DNA from: Streptomyces uncialis | GTDB taxonomy: Bacteria > Actinomycetota > Actinomycetes > Streptomycetales > Streptomycetaceae | DNA length: 64,000 bases | NCBI RefSeq assembly: GCF_036250755.1 | Contig: NZ_CP109583.1 | Location: 3,286,001 to 3,350,000, forward strand | Reading direction: 5' to 3' | Shown here: piece after piece, positions 8,601-17,282 of the stretch | How the letters are laid out: each line of letters starts with the position of its first letter | Position numbering within the stretch: the stretch's first letter is position 1 | Program-made: the position numbers and the translations under genes | Notes under the pieces: generated by a model | Databases searched by the model: none | The model's input: the letters and a program-made list of their open reading frames with translations, nothing else | Told to the model about the DNA's origin: nothing

Positions 8601-9437
8601 GGCGACGGAGGTGTCCTGGTACTCGTCGAGGAGCACCACCCGGAACTCGTCGCGCAGGATCGTGCCGACCTCCGGCCGGGTCCGCGCGAGGGTCGCGGAC
8701 AGCGCGATCTGGTCACCGAAGTCGAGGAGGTCCTTCGCGCGCTTGGCCGCGCGGTAGTGACCGACCAGCTCGGTCAGCTCACGCCGGGCGGCGGCGGCCT
8801 CGGGGACCTTGCGCAGATCGGCGTTGGAGAGCTTCGCGCCCTCCAGCGCGCGCAGCAGCTCGGCGTCGTGCGCGCGCAGCGCGTCGGGCCGTACGAGGTG
8901 CTCCGCGAGGTCGGCGTCGAGGGCGAGGAGATCGCTGACGAGGTCGGGGAAGGAGCGGGTCAGCGACGGGTAGGGGCCCGGCGCCTCGCGCAGGACCCGG
9001 GCGGCGAGCTGGAAGCGGGTGGCGTCGGCGAGCAGCCGCGCGGTGGGCTCCAGGCCGATGCGCAGCCCGTGGTCGGTCAGCAGCCGCCCGGCGAAGGCGT
9101 GGTACGTGGAGATCACGGGCTCGCCCGGCGGATTGTCCGGGTCGTGCCCGTCGGGGTCGGTGACACCGGCCCTGACCAGGGCCTTGCGGACGCGCTCCGC
9201 GAGTTCCCCCGCGGCCTTGTTGGTGAACGTCAGCCCGAGGACCTGCTCCGGCGCGACCTGCCCCGTACCCACGAGCCACACCACACGGGCGGCCATCACG
9301 GTCGTCTTGCCGGACCCGGCTCCGGCCACGATGACCTGCGGCGCGGGCGGCGCGACGACGCACGCCATCTGCTCCGGGGTGAAGGGGATGCCGAGGAGCT
9401 GCTTGAGCTGCTCGGGGTCGCTGATACGGGCGGACAC
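5685..9437 (-). CDS. adnB: UvrD-like helicase with C-terminal RecB-type nuclease, AdnB-like subunit
   Basis: About 1250 residues. Superfamily 1A helicase motifs: Walker A AGAGSGKTT at residues 39-47, LTFTNKAAGELAERV (Ia), DEYQDTS (II), QAIYGWRGA (III), LTAHKSKGLEW (V) and a motif VI region (YVTFTRPRS). A Pro/Thr/Asp-rich linker of roughly 170 residues precedes a PD-(D/E)XK nuclease (RIDAVYREG, YEIVDWKTG). In mycobacteria, AdnAB is a two-motor, two-nuclease end-resection machine, and AdnB provides the leading motor. The start is the GTG at 9437 (VSARISDPEQL). The linker is longer and more repetitive than I would expect from mycobacterial AdnB. Assignment to AdnB rests on order and the intact motor. 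Confidence 0.85.
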   Translation of the reverse strand: MSARISDPEQLKQLLGIPFTPEQMACVVAPPAPQVIVAGAGSGKTTVMAARVVWLVGTGQVAPEQVLGLTFTNKAAGELAERVRKALVRAGVTDPDGHDPDNPPGEPVISTYHAFAGRLLTDHGLRIGLEPTARLLADATRFQLAARVLREAPGPYPSLTRSFPDLVSDLLALDADLAEHLVRPDALRAHDAELLRALEGAKLSNADLRKVPEAAAARRELTELVGHYRAAKRAKDLLDFGDQIALSATLARTRPEVGTILRDEFRVVLLDEYQDTSVAQRILLSGLFGEGTGHPVTAVGDPCQAIYGWRGASVANLDDFPEHFAHADGSPAARQSLSENRRSGGRLLDLANGLAEPLRARHAGVEALRPAPGAEHDGMVRCALLNTHAEEIDWIADSLAHLVRTGTPPGEIAVLCRTAADFARIQGALVARDVPVEVVGLSGLVHLPEIADLIAVCEVLQDPGANASLVRLLIGPRWRIGARDLALLGRRARLLVRHARVADDDAADLGRRLAEAVEGVDPSEVVSLADALDTFLEHPTDTGDDGLPFSSAARVRFARLAAELRDLRRSLADPLMDVLHRVLTVTGLEVELSASPHALAARRRETLANFLDVAASFASHDSEAGLLAFLGFLRTAVQYEKGLDNSLPGGENTVKVLTAHKSKGLEWDVVAVPGLVKGTFPSAQGREKWTAQGKVLPHSLRGDADTLPDVTEWDARGLKAFHEDMKAHQHTEELRLGYVTFTRPRSLLLGSGHWWGPSQKRTRGPSDFLRALYGHCAAGQGEIEAWADEPGEDDENPALAAASADQAWPLPLDPVSLARRRAAADTVLAHLARLTDTPSGAPGGPPARGPAPGTPTGPRDPSAATYPDDPAAPPPPAEPDDPYEPQDPHETYETHEPHDPYGPEEVPPDDAHAPHPEGLPEDTADWDSWSTERPATAGSPTAGRPLPDAPHARVPAQQTAPADHGHTAPGNPGRTDAPTPATDTPAGPATDAPATDDRTGAPGLTPEEARSIASWDRDLDALTGELLRARQGVTEVAVPPSLTASQLMHLAADPDGFAQELARPMPRPPQPAARQGTRFHAWVEARYEELRLPLLEPDDLPGGQAEIADERDLEALKASFERTPYARRTPYRVEAPFQLDLAGRVVRGRIDAVYREGEGADTTYEIVDWKTGRGRDADPLQLAVYRLAWAEQRGVPLESVTAVFLHVRSGETVRPGRLPGRAELERLLSGDSGPPPVLTEPPDESAPVGG

Positions 9438-9638
9438 ACCCAAAAGGCTAACGGCGCCCACCGACAGCCCCGACCGATCGGGTACGGCACACGGCCGGGA
9501 CCCGGCTCCACGCGCGATGGCCCACCGGCGGCGCGGTACCGATCGCGTCCGACGCCCCCGCACGGCCGGTGGACCGGGGCAGGACCGCAACCGGGGGGTT
9601 GGGCGCCGGGGGCGCCGGGAACCGGGCCCCGGGCGCCG

Positions 9639-12600
9639 TCACTCCACCACGTGCCGCCCCTCCGGCCGGGCGCTGCACGAGGCGCGGAACGCGCAGTGAC
9701 CGCAGTGCTGCCCGGGGCGGGGCGAGAAGCGCTCGTCCAGGACCTTGCCCGCGGCCGTGGCGAGCAGGTCCCCGATCCACTCCCCGGACAGCGGTTCCTG
9801 GGCCTGCACCTTGGGCGCGCTCTCGCCGCCGTCCTTGCGGGCGGCGGGCTGCCGCAGCTGGACGAGTTCCGCGCCGCCCGTCGGCGGGGCCGTACCGCCG
9901 AAGGCGTCGTCCACGGCTCCCTCGGTGACGGCGAGCTGGTAGACGGCGAGCTGGGGGTGCTGGGCGACCTCCGCCGCGGAAGGGGCGTGCTTGCCGGTCT
10001 TGAAGTCGACGACATACGCGCGTCCCTCGCCGTCGCGTTCCACGCGGTCCATGGAGCCGCGGATGCGTACCTCGAAGGACCCCGCCTCCAGGGTGACGTC
10101 GAAGTCGTGCTCACTGGCGACGGGGGTGCGGCCCGCGCGGTCGGTGACATGCCACTGGAGGAAGCGTTCGAGCGCCACGCGCGCGTGCTCCTTCTCCTGG
10201 GCCGACTTCCAGGGCGCGTCGAAGGCGAGCGCGTCCCACACCGAGTCGAGGCGTTCCATGAGGACGGCGAGATCGGCGGGGGTGCGTCCGGAGGCCACCT
10301 CGTCGGCCAGCACATGCACGACGTTGCCGAAGCCCTGCGCGGCGGTCGCGGGCTCGTCGGCCTTCACCTCACGGCCGAGGAACCACTGAAGCGCACAGGT
10401 GTTGGCGAGCTGGTCGAGGGCGCTGCCCGACAGGGCCACCGGCTTGGCGCGGTCCCGCAGCGGGACCACGCTGTCGGTCGGCTCGTCCATGCCCCACCAG
10501 CGGTACGGGTGGGCGGCGGGCACCAAGGGGCGGCCCTCACCGTCGTCCAGGGCGGCCAGCCTGGCCAGCCGACGGGCGGCGGCCTCCCGCAGCGCGGCCG
10601 AGACCCGGGGGTCGACGGTGGTGGCGCGCAGCTCCGCGACGAGCGCGGGCACCGACAGCGGACGGCGCGGGCGGCCCGACACGTCCCTGGGCTCGACCCC
10701 GAGTTCGGTGAGGAACCGGGACGGCTGGTCGCCGTCGTCGGCGGGCGCCTTCACCGCGGTGACGACGAGGCGTTCCCTCGCGCGCGTGGCGGCCACGTAG
10801 AACAGCCTGCGTTCCTCGGCGAGCAGGGCGCCCGGGGTGAGCGGTTCGGCGAGACCGTCCCGGCCGATGCGGTCGGCCTCCAGCAGCGAGCCGCGGCGCC
10901 GCAGGTCGGGCCACAACCCCTCCTGCACCCCGGCGACGACGACGAGCCGCCATTCCAGGCCCTTGGCCCGGTGCGCGGTCATCAGCCGGACCGCGTCGGG
11001 GCGCACCGCGCGCCGGGTGAGGGTGTCGGCGGCGATGTCGGCGGCCTCGGTCTCCACGAGGAAGTTCAGGGCGCCCCGGCCACCGGTGCGCTCCTCCGCG
11101 CGGGACGCGGCGGCGAAGAGCGCGCAGACGGCGTCGAGGTCCCGGTCGGCGTTGCGCCCTGAGGCCCCGCCCCGGCGGGCGGCCCGCTCCAGGCGCTGCG
11201 GCCACGAGGTGCCCTCCCAGAGGTCCCACAGGGCCTCCTCGGCGGTACCGCCGCCCGCGAGACGTTCACGGGCCTTGCGCAGCAGCGCGCCCAGCCGCTG
11301 CGCCCCGCGCGCGTAGGCGGGGTCGTGGACGGCGAGGCGCTCCGGCTCGGCGAGCGCACGGGCCAGCAGCACATCGGAGGGCGGCGGGACCGGGCGGCCC
11401 CCGGCCCGCTCCTCGTCGCGCAGGGCGCGCCCGAGCCGCCGCAGATCGGCGGCGTCCATACCGCCGAGCGGTGAGGCGAGGAGGGTGAGCGCGGTCTCGG
11501 TGTCGAGCCAGCCGCCGTCCGCCACGGGGCCGCTCCCCGGCACGGACATCCCACCGGAAGGCACCGGCACCTCGCCCGCGGTCGCCTCGCTCCCGGGTAC
11601 GTCGTCGGCAGGCGACTCGTCCACAGACATCTCGTCCGCAAGCGGCTCACCCACAGGCGCCTCGTCCACGGATGCGTCGCCCGGGGGCACATCGCCCGCA
11701 GCCGCCTCGCCCGGGGGCACCGGTTCGGCAGGCACCGCTTCGGCAGGCACCGCTTCGGCGGGTGCCCCTTCGGCGGGTGCCCCTTCGGTGGTCGCCCCGG
11801 ACGCCGAGGGGTCGGCCGTGGGCGCCCCGACGGTCGCCTCCGCGACCGCGCGCAGGGCCAGCAGCAGCGGCGCCACCGCGGGCTCGTGCCGCAGCGCCAG
11901 ATCGTCACCGTCGATGTCGAGCGGTACCCCGGCCGAGGTCAGGGCGCGCCGTACGGCGGGGATGCTGCGGGAGCCCGCGCGGACCAGGACGGCCATGTCC
12001 CGCCAGGGCACCCCGTCCTCCAGATGGGCGCGGCGCAGGATGTCGGCGACATTGTCGAGTTCCGTACCGGGCGTCGGGTACGTGTACACCTCCACCCGGC
12101 CGCCGCCGCGTACCGGTGTCAGCTCGCGGTGGGCGCGGACCCGGTCGGCGGGGAGCCGGGTGAGCGGCATGCGCTGGGTGAGGAGCCGGGTGGCGTCGAG
12201 CAGGGCGGCCCCGGAGCGGCGGGACGTCCGCAGCACCTCCACGCGCGCGGGGGTGCCGTCCGGCTGCCGGAAGGCGTCCGGGAAGCCGAGGATGCCGTTC
12301 ACATCGGCGCCCCGGAACGCGTAGATCGACTGGTCGGGGTCACCGAACGCGAGCAGGGTGCGTCCGCCGCCCGCGAGCGCGTCCAGCAGCCGGACCTGCG
12401 CGGGGTCGGTGTCCTGGTACTCGTCGACGAACACGGCGTCGTACTGCGTGGCCAGCGCCGCCGCGATCGGGGGCCGGCGGGCGAGCAGGACCGCGCGGTG
12501 CACCAGTTCGGCGTAGTCGATGACGCCGTGGAGGTCGAGCACATCGAGGTAGTCGGCGAGGAATGCCGCCGCGGCGCCCCAGTCGGGCCGCCCGGTGCGG

Positions 12601-13223
12601 GCCGCGAAGGCGCCCAGGGCCTCGGGCGCGAGGCCCAGCTCACGGGTCCGGGCGAGGACCGCGCGCACCTCGTCGGCGAAGCCCCGGGTGGTCAGACAGG
12701 CGCGCAGCTCGTCGGGCCAGCGCACATGGCGCAGCCCCGCGCGTTCGAGGTCGATCTGTCCGGCGAGGAGCTCACGCACCGTGACGTCCTGCTCGGGCCC
12801 TGACAGCAGCCGCAGGGGCTCCGCGAACAGCTCGCTGTCCTGATGGGCACGGACGAGGGCGTAGCAGAACGAGTGGAACGTCGTGGCCCGGGGGGCGCGG
12901 GCGGCGCCGATCCGCAGGGCCATCCGGTCCCGGAGTTCGACGGCGGCCTTGCGGCTGAAGGTGAGCACCAGCATGCGCGCGGGGTCGTCGCCACGGGCCA
13001 CGCGCGCGGCGACCGTCTCCACGAGGGTCGTCGTCTTGCCGGTGCCGGGACCGGCAAGGACGAGGAGCGGTCCGCGCCCGTGGTCAACCACCGCGCGCTG
13101 CCCCGCGTCCAGACGAGGGGGGTCCACCGGTACCGGCGGGGTACGCACCAGCCGGTACGCGCCCGGGCTCCCCTGCCGCGCACGGGGGTGCGGCAGGCGC
13201 CTGGTGGTGGAGGAGGAGCTCAC
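9639..13223 (-). CDS. adnA: UvrD-like helicase with Fe-S nuclease domain, AdnA-like subunit
   Basis: About 1194 residues from a GTG at 13223 (an in-frame GTG at 13268 is also possible; neither has a good ribosome site). Walker A AGPGTGKTTT near residues 57-66, DEYQDTD (motif II), QSIYAFRGAD (III), LMTAHRAKGLEW (V). The C-terminal nuclease has VVDFKTGKH, and a four-cysteine Fe-S arrangement: one Cys before the domain (NTCALQWFL) and C1174, C1177, C1183 at the end, as in AddB/AdnA-type nucleases. A Pro/Ala/Glu-rich insert of about 100 residues near 460-570 contains AEGAP/AEAVP repeats. It precedes adnB by 201 bp on the same strand; the two products probably form a heterodimer for double-strand-break repair. 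Confidence 0.85.
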   Translation of the reverse strand: MSSSSTTRRLPHPRARQGSPGAYRLVRTPPVPVDPPRLDAGQRAVVDHGRGPLLVLAGPGTGKTTTLVETVAARVARGDDPARMLVLTFSRKAAVELRDRMALRIGAARAPRATTFHSFCYALVRAHQDSELFAEPLRLLSGPEQDVTVRELLAGQIDLERAGLRHVRWPDELRACLTTRGFADEVRAVLARTRELGLAPEALGAFAARTGRPDWGAAAAFLADYLDVLDLHGVIDYAELVHRAVLLARRPPIAAALATQYDAVFVDEYQDTDPAQVRLLDALAGGGRTLLAFGDPDQSIYAFRGADVNGILGFPDAFRQPDGTPARVEVLRTSRRSGAALLDATRLLTQRMPLTRLPADRVRAHRELTPVRGGGRVEVYTYPTPGTELDNVADILRRAHLEDGVPWRDMAVLVRAGSRSIPAVRRALTSAGVPLDIDGDDLALRHEPAVAPLLLALRAVAEATVGAPTADPSASGATTEGAPAEGAPAEAVPAEAVPAEPVPPGEAAAGDVPPGDASVDEAPVGEPLADEMSVDESPADDVPGSEATAGEVPVPSGGMSVPGSGPVADGGWLDTETALTLLASPLGGMDAADLRRLGRALRDEERAGGRPVPPPSDVLLARALAEPERLAVHDPAYARGAQRLGALLRKARERLAGGGTAEEALWDLWEGTSWPQRLERAARRGGASGRNADRDLDAVCALFAAASRAEERTGGRGALNFLVETEAADIAADTLTRRAVRPDAVRLMTAHRAKGLEWRLVVVAGVQEGLWPDLRRRGSLLEADRIGRDGLAEPLTPGALLAEERRLFYVAATRARERLVVTAVKAPADDGDQPSRFLTELGVEPRDVSGRPRRPLSVPALVAELRATTVDPRVSAALREAAARRLARLAALDDGEGRPLVPAAHPYRWWGMDEPTDSVVPLRDRAKPVALSGSALDQLANTCALQWFLGREVKADEPATAAQGFGNVVHVLADEVASGRTPADLAVLMERLDSVWDALAFDAPWKSAQEKEHARVALERFLQWHVTDRAGRTPVASEHDFDVTLEAGSFEVRIRGSMDRVERDGEGRAYVVDFKTGKHAPSAAEVAQHPQLAVYQLAVTEGAVDDAFGGTAPPTGGAELVQLRQPAARKDGGESAPKVQAQEPLSGEWIGDLLATAAGKVLDERFSPRPGQHCGHCAFRASCSARPEGRHVVE

Positions 13224-13570
13224 GTGGTTCGCCGGTCCTGGTGGTCGTGCTGATGGGCGTGCCGCCACGCGCGCGGGGCGGTGGCCCTGGTGGGTGGGGG
13301 ACGCTGCTGACGGATGACGACGCTACGCCCCCCGGTGCGCGGACGGGTCCGCCGCCGGAATCCGGGGGCGGGGCCCCGCCGCGTGGCCGACGGGCGAGGC
13401 GCGGGCGCGCGGGGCCGCGTGGGCACCCCGGAAAGCCCTTGCGTCACGCACGGTGTCCACGAACCGAACGCGCCCGCGCGGCGGAACGTGCCCCGGCACC
13501 CCCGTACGGACCCGCTGTCGCCCGTACGGGGGAGTCAGGGCGGAAGCCGGCAGGTGTGCGTCCGACGGCG
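13224..13570. other. intergenic gap without a recognised gene
   Basis: GC-rich sequence between adnA and the alkyltransferase-like gene. No conserved protein, RNA or convincing promoter was recognised; short open frames here are biased like random high-GC sequence. Confidence 0.6.
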
Positions 13571-13933
13571 TCATTCCCGTGGGTGTCCGTCCCAGCGTGC
13601 CTGGCGCATGTCCAGGCGCGGCAGATGCCCCTGGGCCGCGCGGCTCACCACGCGCAGCGGGGTGCCCTCGGCGCGGTACCGCTCCAGGGCCTGAAGTTCA
13701 TGGCCGGGCAGCAGCGTGCCGTCGGAGCGCACGACGCGCCACCAGGGCACCGCGCCGCCGTACAGGGCCAGCACCCGGCCGACCTGTCGGGGTCCGCCCT
13801 CCTCCAGCCACTCCGCGACATCGCCGTATGTCATCACCCGGCCCGCCGGGATCAGCTCGGCGACATCGAGGACCCGCTCCGCGTACGGCGGGTACTGCGG
13901 TGGTTGGTCCGCCGAACGGCTCTCCTCGCTCAT
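13571..13933 (-). CDS. alkyltransferase-like protein (ATL), MGMT fold without the acceptor cysteine
   Basis: 120 residues, the length of the DNA-binding domain of O6-alkylguanine-DNA alkyltransferase. The family signature at the active site (normally PCHR) reads PWWR, within GGAVPWWRVV, so the acceptor Cys is replaced by Trp. This is the hallmark of ATL proteins, which bind O6-alkylguanine and hand the lesion to nucleotide-excision repair rather than reversing it. The helix-turn-helix (TYGDVAEWL, QVGRVLAL) and the DNA-binding arginine loop are intact. ATG at 13933. It lies just upstream of the AdnAB-like genes on the same strand, consistent with a repair cluster. Confidence 0.92.
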   Translation of the reverse strand: MSEESRSADQPPQYPPYAERVLDVAELIPAGRVMTYGDVAEWLEEGGPRQVGRVLALYGGAVPWWRVVRSDGTLLPGHELQALERYRAEGTPLRVVSRAAQGHLPRLDMRQARWDGHPRE

Positions 13934-14094
13934 CCGTCCTATCCTGCCCCACACCACCGACAGTGCGCCGGAGCGGGAACGGAAGGCGCACCACACCGAC
14001 GGAAAGCGGGTGAGAAGGGCCCTCGGTCGCCGTATTGCACCCTGATGCCCCCCTCTGTCGGAGAGGCATGCCAGGATCGTGCGGGCGGTGACTG

Positions 14095-17000
14095 GTGATA
14101 CGAGAAGAAGAAGACGCGGCGGAACGGCAGGGCGCGCACCCCGAAGGCGCGGGCACCCCTGTCGGGTCGGCGCGCCCTGACACCGGAGAACGGCCCCTGA
14201 AGGCGCACAAGGATTCCGACGAGACCCCGACCACCGACGCAGGGACACCCGCGCCGGGCACGTCGTCGGTCCCCGAGCCGGGCGAGGCGCCGAAGGACCC
14301 GGCGGACGGCGGGGGCACACCGGTGCGCTCCCCCGGCGATCCGGCGCGGCTCACCCCGGAGGGCCCCGCCGACCCCGACGACCTGCTGGAGGCCGCGGCC
14401 GACACCTATGCCGACGAGGTCGAGGGCGACGAACCGCTGCTCCCCGCGCGCGTGCACCGCCCGTCGGACCTGATGCGGCTGCTCGTCGGGGCGCTGGCCA
14501 TCGCGGTCGTGCTGTCGATCGCCGCGTTCGCGCACGGCACGACGTCCGGGCTCGAACAGGACATCAGCAAGGGCACCGACGAGGCGCCGGACCTGCTGAT
14601 CAAGTTCGCGGGTCTGGCGTCGAGCATCGCGGTGCTGCTGGTGCCGGTCGCCTTCGCCGTCGAGCGGCTCATCAAACGTGACGGTCTGCGGATCGCCGAC
14701 GGCGTCCTCGCGGCCGTCCTCGCGCACGGTGTGACACTCGCCACGGATCTGTGGGTCGCCCAGTCGGCGCCGACGTCCATCCAGGAGGCGCTGACCCAGC
14801 CCTCGCCCGCCGACATCCACGCCCTCACGGACCCGGTGCACGGCTATCTGGCACCGGTGATCGCCTATATGACGGCCGTGGGGATGTCCCGCAGGCCGCG
14901 GTGGCGGGTCGTGCTGTGGGTGGTGCTGCTGCTCGACGCGTTCGCGATGCTCGTCACCGGCTACACGACCCCGTTCTCGATCATCCTGACGATCCTGATC
15001 GGCTGGACGGTCGCCTACGGCACGCTCTACGCCGTCGGGTCGCCCAATGTGCGTCCCACCGGCCAGACGCTGCTGGCGGGCCTGCGCAGGGTCGGGTTCC
15101 ACCCGGTGGGCGCCGCGCGCGAGGAGGCCGGTGGCGACACCGACAGCGTGGACCGGGGCAGACGGTACTTCGTCACCCTGGAGGACGGTCCACCGCTGGA
15201 CATCACCGTCGTCGACCGGGAGCAGCAGGCACAGGGGTTCTTCTACCGGGTGTGGCGGCGGATGACGCTGCGCGGGATCACCACCCGCCGCAGCCTCCAG
15301 TCGCTGCGCCAGGCGCTGGAGCAGGAGGCGCTGCTCGCGTACGCGGCGATCGCCGCGGGCGCCAACGCGCCGAAGCTGATCGCCACGTCCGAGCTGGGCC
15401 CGGACGCGGTGATGCTCGTGTACGAGCACACGGGCGGACGTTCCCTGGACTCGCTGCCCGACGACGACATCACCGACGCCCTGCTGCACGACACCTGGTG
15501 CCAGGTGCAGGCCCTCCAGTCACGCCGGATCGCGCACCGCAGACTCGCGGGCGACGCCATCCTGGTGGATCGTTCCGGCACGGTGATCCTGTCCGATCTG
15601 CGCGGTGGTGAGATCGCCGCGGGTGACGTGGTGCTGCGGATGGACATCGCGCAGCTGCTGACGACGCTGGGGCTGCGGGTGGGCGCCGAGCGTTCCGTGC
15701 GGTCCGCGGTGGCGGTCCTCGGGCCGGACGTGATCGCCGACTGTCTGCCGCTGCTCCAGCCGATCGCGTTGACGCGCACCACGCGCGGGACGCTGCGCAG
15801 GCTCGCGCGCGAGCGTGCCGAACGTGAGCGCGAGGCCGTACTCGAAGCGTCCAGGGCGGCCAAGCAGGAGCGTCTGGAGGCCGCGGCGGCCGATTCCCGG
15901 CCCCCGGAGGCCACCGCGCCCGCCGCGCCGCCCACAGCGGCGTCCGAGCCCACCGGCACGGACCACACGCCCACCGGGCCGGAGCACACGCCGGACGGCA
16001 CGGACCACGCGCCGGAGCGCGCCTCGGACGGGCCGCGCACGGTGCTCGACAAGCTCGCCGCGCACGAGAGGGCCGAGCGCGACGAGAAGGCCGCGAAGAA
16101 GGCCGTACGGGCGGAGCGGCAGGCCGAGAAGCGCGCGCTGGACGACGCGATGGAGGAGGCGCGCGAGGAGGACCTGCTGACCCAGATCCGCCACCAGGTG
16201 CTGCGTATCCGTCCGCAGGCCCCGGTGGAACCGGCGCGGCTGGAGCGCATCAGGCCGCGCACCCTGATCAGCTTCATCGCGGGTGCCATCGCCGCGTACT
16301 TCCTGCTGTCGCAGCTCACCCACTTCGAGTTCGCGACGCTCATCGAGGACCCGCAGTGGGGCTGGGTCGCCGCCGCGGTGCTGTTCTCCGCCCTGAGCTA
16401 CTTCGCCGCCGCGATGAGCCTGCTGGGCTTCGTACCGGAGCGGGTGCCGTTCCTGCGGACGGTCGGCGCGCAGGTCGCCGGGTCGTTCGTGAAGCTGGTG
16501 GCGCCCGCGGCCGTCGGCGGGGTCGCCCTCAACACCCGCTTCCTCCAGCGGGCCGGGGTGCGTCCGGGGCTCGCGGTCGCGAGTGTGGGGGCCTCGCAGC
16601 TCTTCGGGCTCGGCGCGCACATCCTGCTGCTGCTGTCGTTCGGCTATCTGACGGGCACGGAGAAGACGCCGTCCCTGTCGCCGTCCAGGACGGTCATCGC
16701 GGGGCTGCTGACCGTCGCCGTGCTGGTCCTCGTGGTGACGTCGATCCCGTTCCTGCGGAAGTTCGTCGTCACGCGCGTGCGGTCGCTGTTCGCCGGGGTG
16801 GTCCCGCGCATGCTGGACGTGCTCCAGCGTCCGCAGAAGCTGGTCACCGGCATCGGCGGGATGCTGCTGCTGACGGCGTGCTTCGTGATGTGTCTGGACG
16901 CCTCGATCCGGGCGTTCGGCGACGAGACCACGTCACTGAGCCTCGCCAGTGTCGCGGTGGTGTTCCTCGCGGGCAACGCGCTGGGATCGGCGGCACCGAC

Positions 17001-17175
17001 CCCGGGCGGCGTGGGCGCGGTCGAGGCGACCTTGACGTTCGGTCTGATCGCCGTGGGCCTGCCCAAGGAGGTCGCCGCCCCCGCGGTCCTCCTGTACCGG
17101 CTGCTGACCTTCTGGCTGCCGGTCCTGCCGGGCTGGCTGTTCTTCAACCACCTCACCCGCAAGGGCGCCCTGTAG
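14095..17175 (+). CDS. large membrane protein: N-terminal TM block, pseudokinase-like middle, LPG-synthase-type TM domain
   Basis: 1026 residues from a GTG at 14095. After an acidic Pro-rich N-terminus come about six TM helices (residues about 125-320), then a kinase-fold-like segment (about 350-560) with MLVYEHTGG as hinge and HRRLAGDAILVD where kinases have HRD...N; the catalytic Asp is Arg, while SDLRGG keeps a DFG-like Asp. A charged Glu/Lys/Ala-rich linker, likely coiled coil, runs to about 690. The C-terminal 310 residues form the UPF0104/LPG-synthase TM domain (SFVKLVAPAAVGGVALNTRF, PTPGGVGAVEATLTFGL), which moves or flips lipids. Substrate is unknown. The gene is divergent from the ATL gene. 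Confidence 0.8.
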   Translation: MIREEEDAAERQGAHPEGAGTPVGSARPDTGERPLKAHKDSDETPTTDAGTPAPGTSSVPEPGEAPKDPADGGGTPVRSPGDPARLTPEGPADPDDLLEAAADTYADEVEGDEPLLPARVHRPSDLMRLLVGALAIAVVLSIAAFAHGTTSGLEQDISKGTDEAPDLLIKFAGLASSIAVLLVPVAFAVERLIKRDGLRIADGVLAAVLAHGVTLATDLWVAQSAPTSIQEALTQPSPADIHALTDPVHGYLAPVIAYMTAVGMSRRPRWRVVLWVVLLLDAFAMLVTGYTTPFSIILTILIGWTVAYGTLYAVGSPNVRPTGQTLLAGLRRVGFHPVGAAREEAGGDTDSVDRGRRYFVTLEDGPPLDITVVDREQQAQGFFYRVWRRMTLRGITTRRSLQSLRQALEQEALLAYAAIAAGANAPKLIATSELGPDAVMLVYEHTGGRSLDSLPDDDITDALLHDTWCQVQALQSRRIAHRRLAGDAILVDRSGTVILSDLRGGEIAAGDVVLRMDIAQLLTTLGLRVGAERSVRSAVAVLGPDVIADCLPLLQPIALTRTTRGTLRRLARERAEREREAVLEASRAAKQERLEAAAADSRPPEATAPAAPPTAASEPTGTDHTPTGPEHTPDGTDHAPERASDGPRTVLDKLAAHERAERDEKAAKKAVRAERQAEKRALDDAMEEAREEDLLTQIRHQVLRIRPQAPVEPARLERIRPRTLISFIAGAIAAYFLLSQLTHFEFATLIEDPQWGWVAAAVLFSALSYFAAAMSLLGFVPERVPFLRTVGAQVAGSFVKLVAPAAVGGVALNTRFLQRAGVRPGLAVASVGASQLFGLGAHILLLLSFGYLTGTEKTPSLSPSRTVIAGLLTVAVLVLVVTSIPFLRKFVVTRVRSLFAGVVPRMLDVLQRPQKLVTGIGGMLLLTACFVMCLDASIRAFGDETTSLSLASVAVVFLAGNALGSAAPTPGGVGAVEATLTFGLIAVGLPKEVAAPAVLLYRLLTFWLPVLPGWLFFNHLTRKGAL

Positions 17176-17187
17176 GCCGTTTCCGAG

Positions 17188-17224
17188 CCCGTGCCGGTGC
17201 GCGCACCCCGCCCACCGGCACGGG
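17188..17224 (+). terminator. hairpin after the LPG-synthase-like gene
   Basis: CCCGTGCCGGTG (17188-17199) pairs with CACCGGCACGGG (17213-17224) across a 13-nt loop, 12 bp after the stop codon. Confidence 0.7.
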
Positions 17225-17282
17225 GTCACCCGCACGGCCCCCGTCCCGCGCGCCACACGCGCGGGAACCACAGGATGGGAGC

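Noticed and set aside
7698..11162. 1154-codon open frame on the plus strand spanning adnB and adnA
   Set aside because: It crosses two real genes and their gap in antisense and has no recognisable motif; third-position bias belongs to the minus-strand genes.
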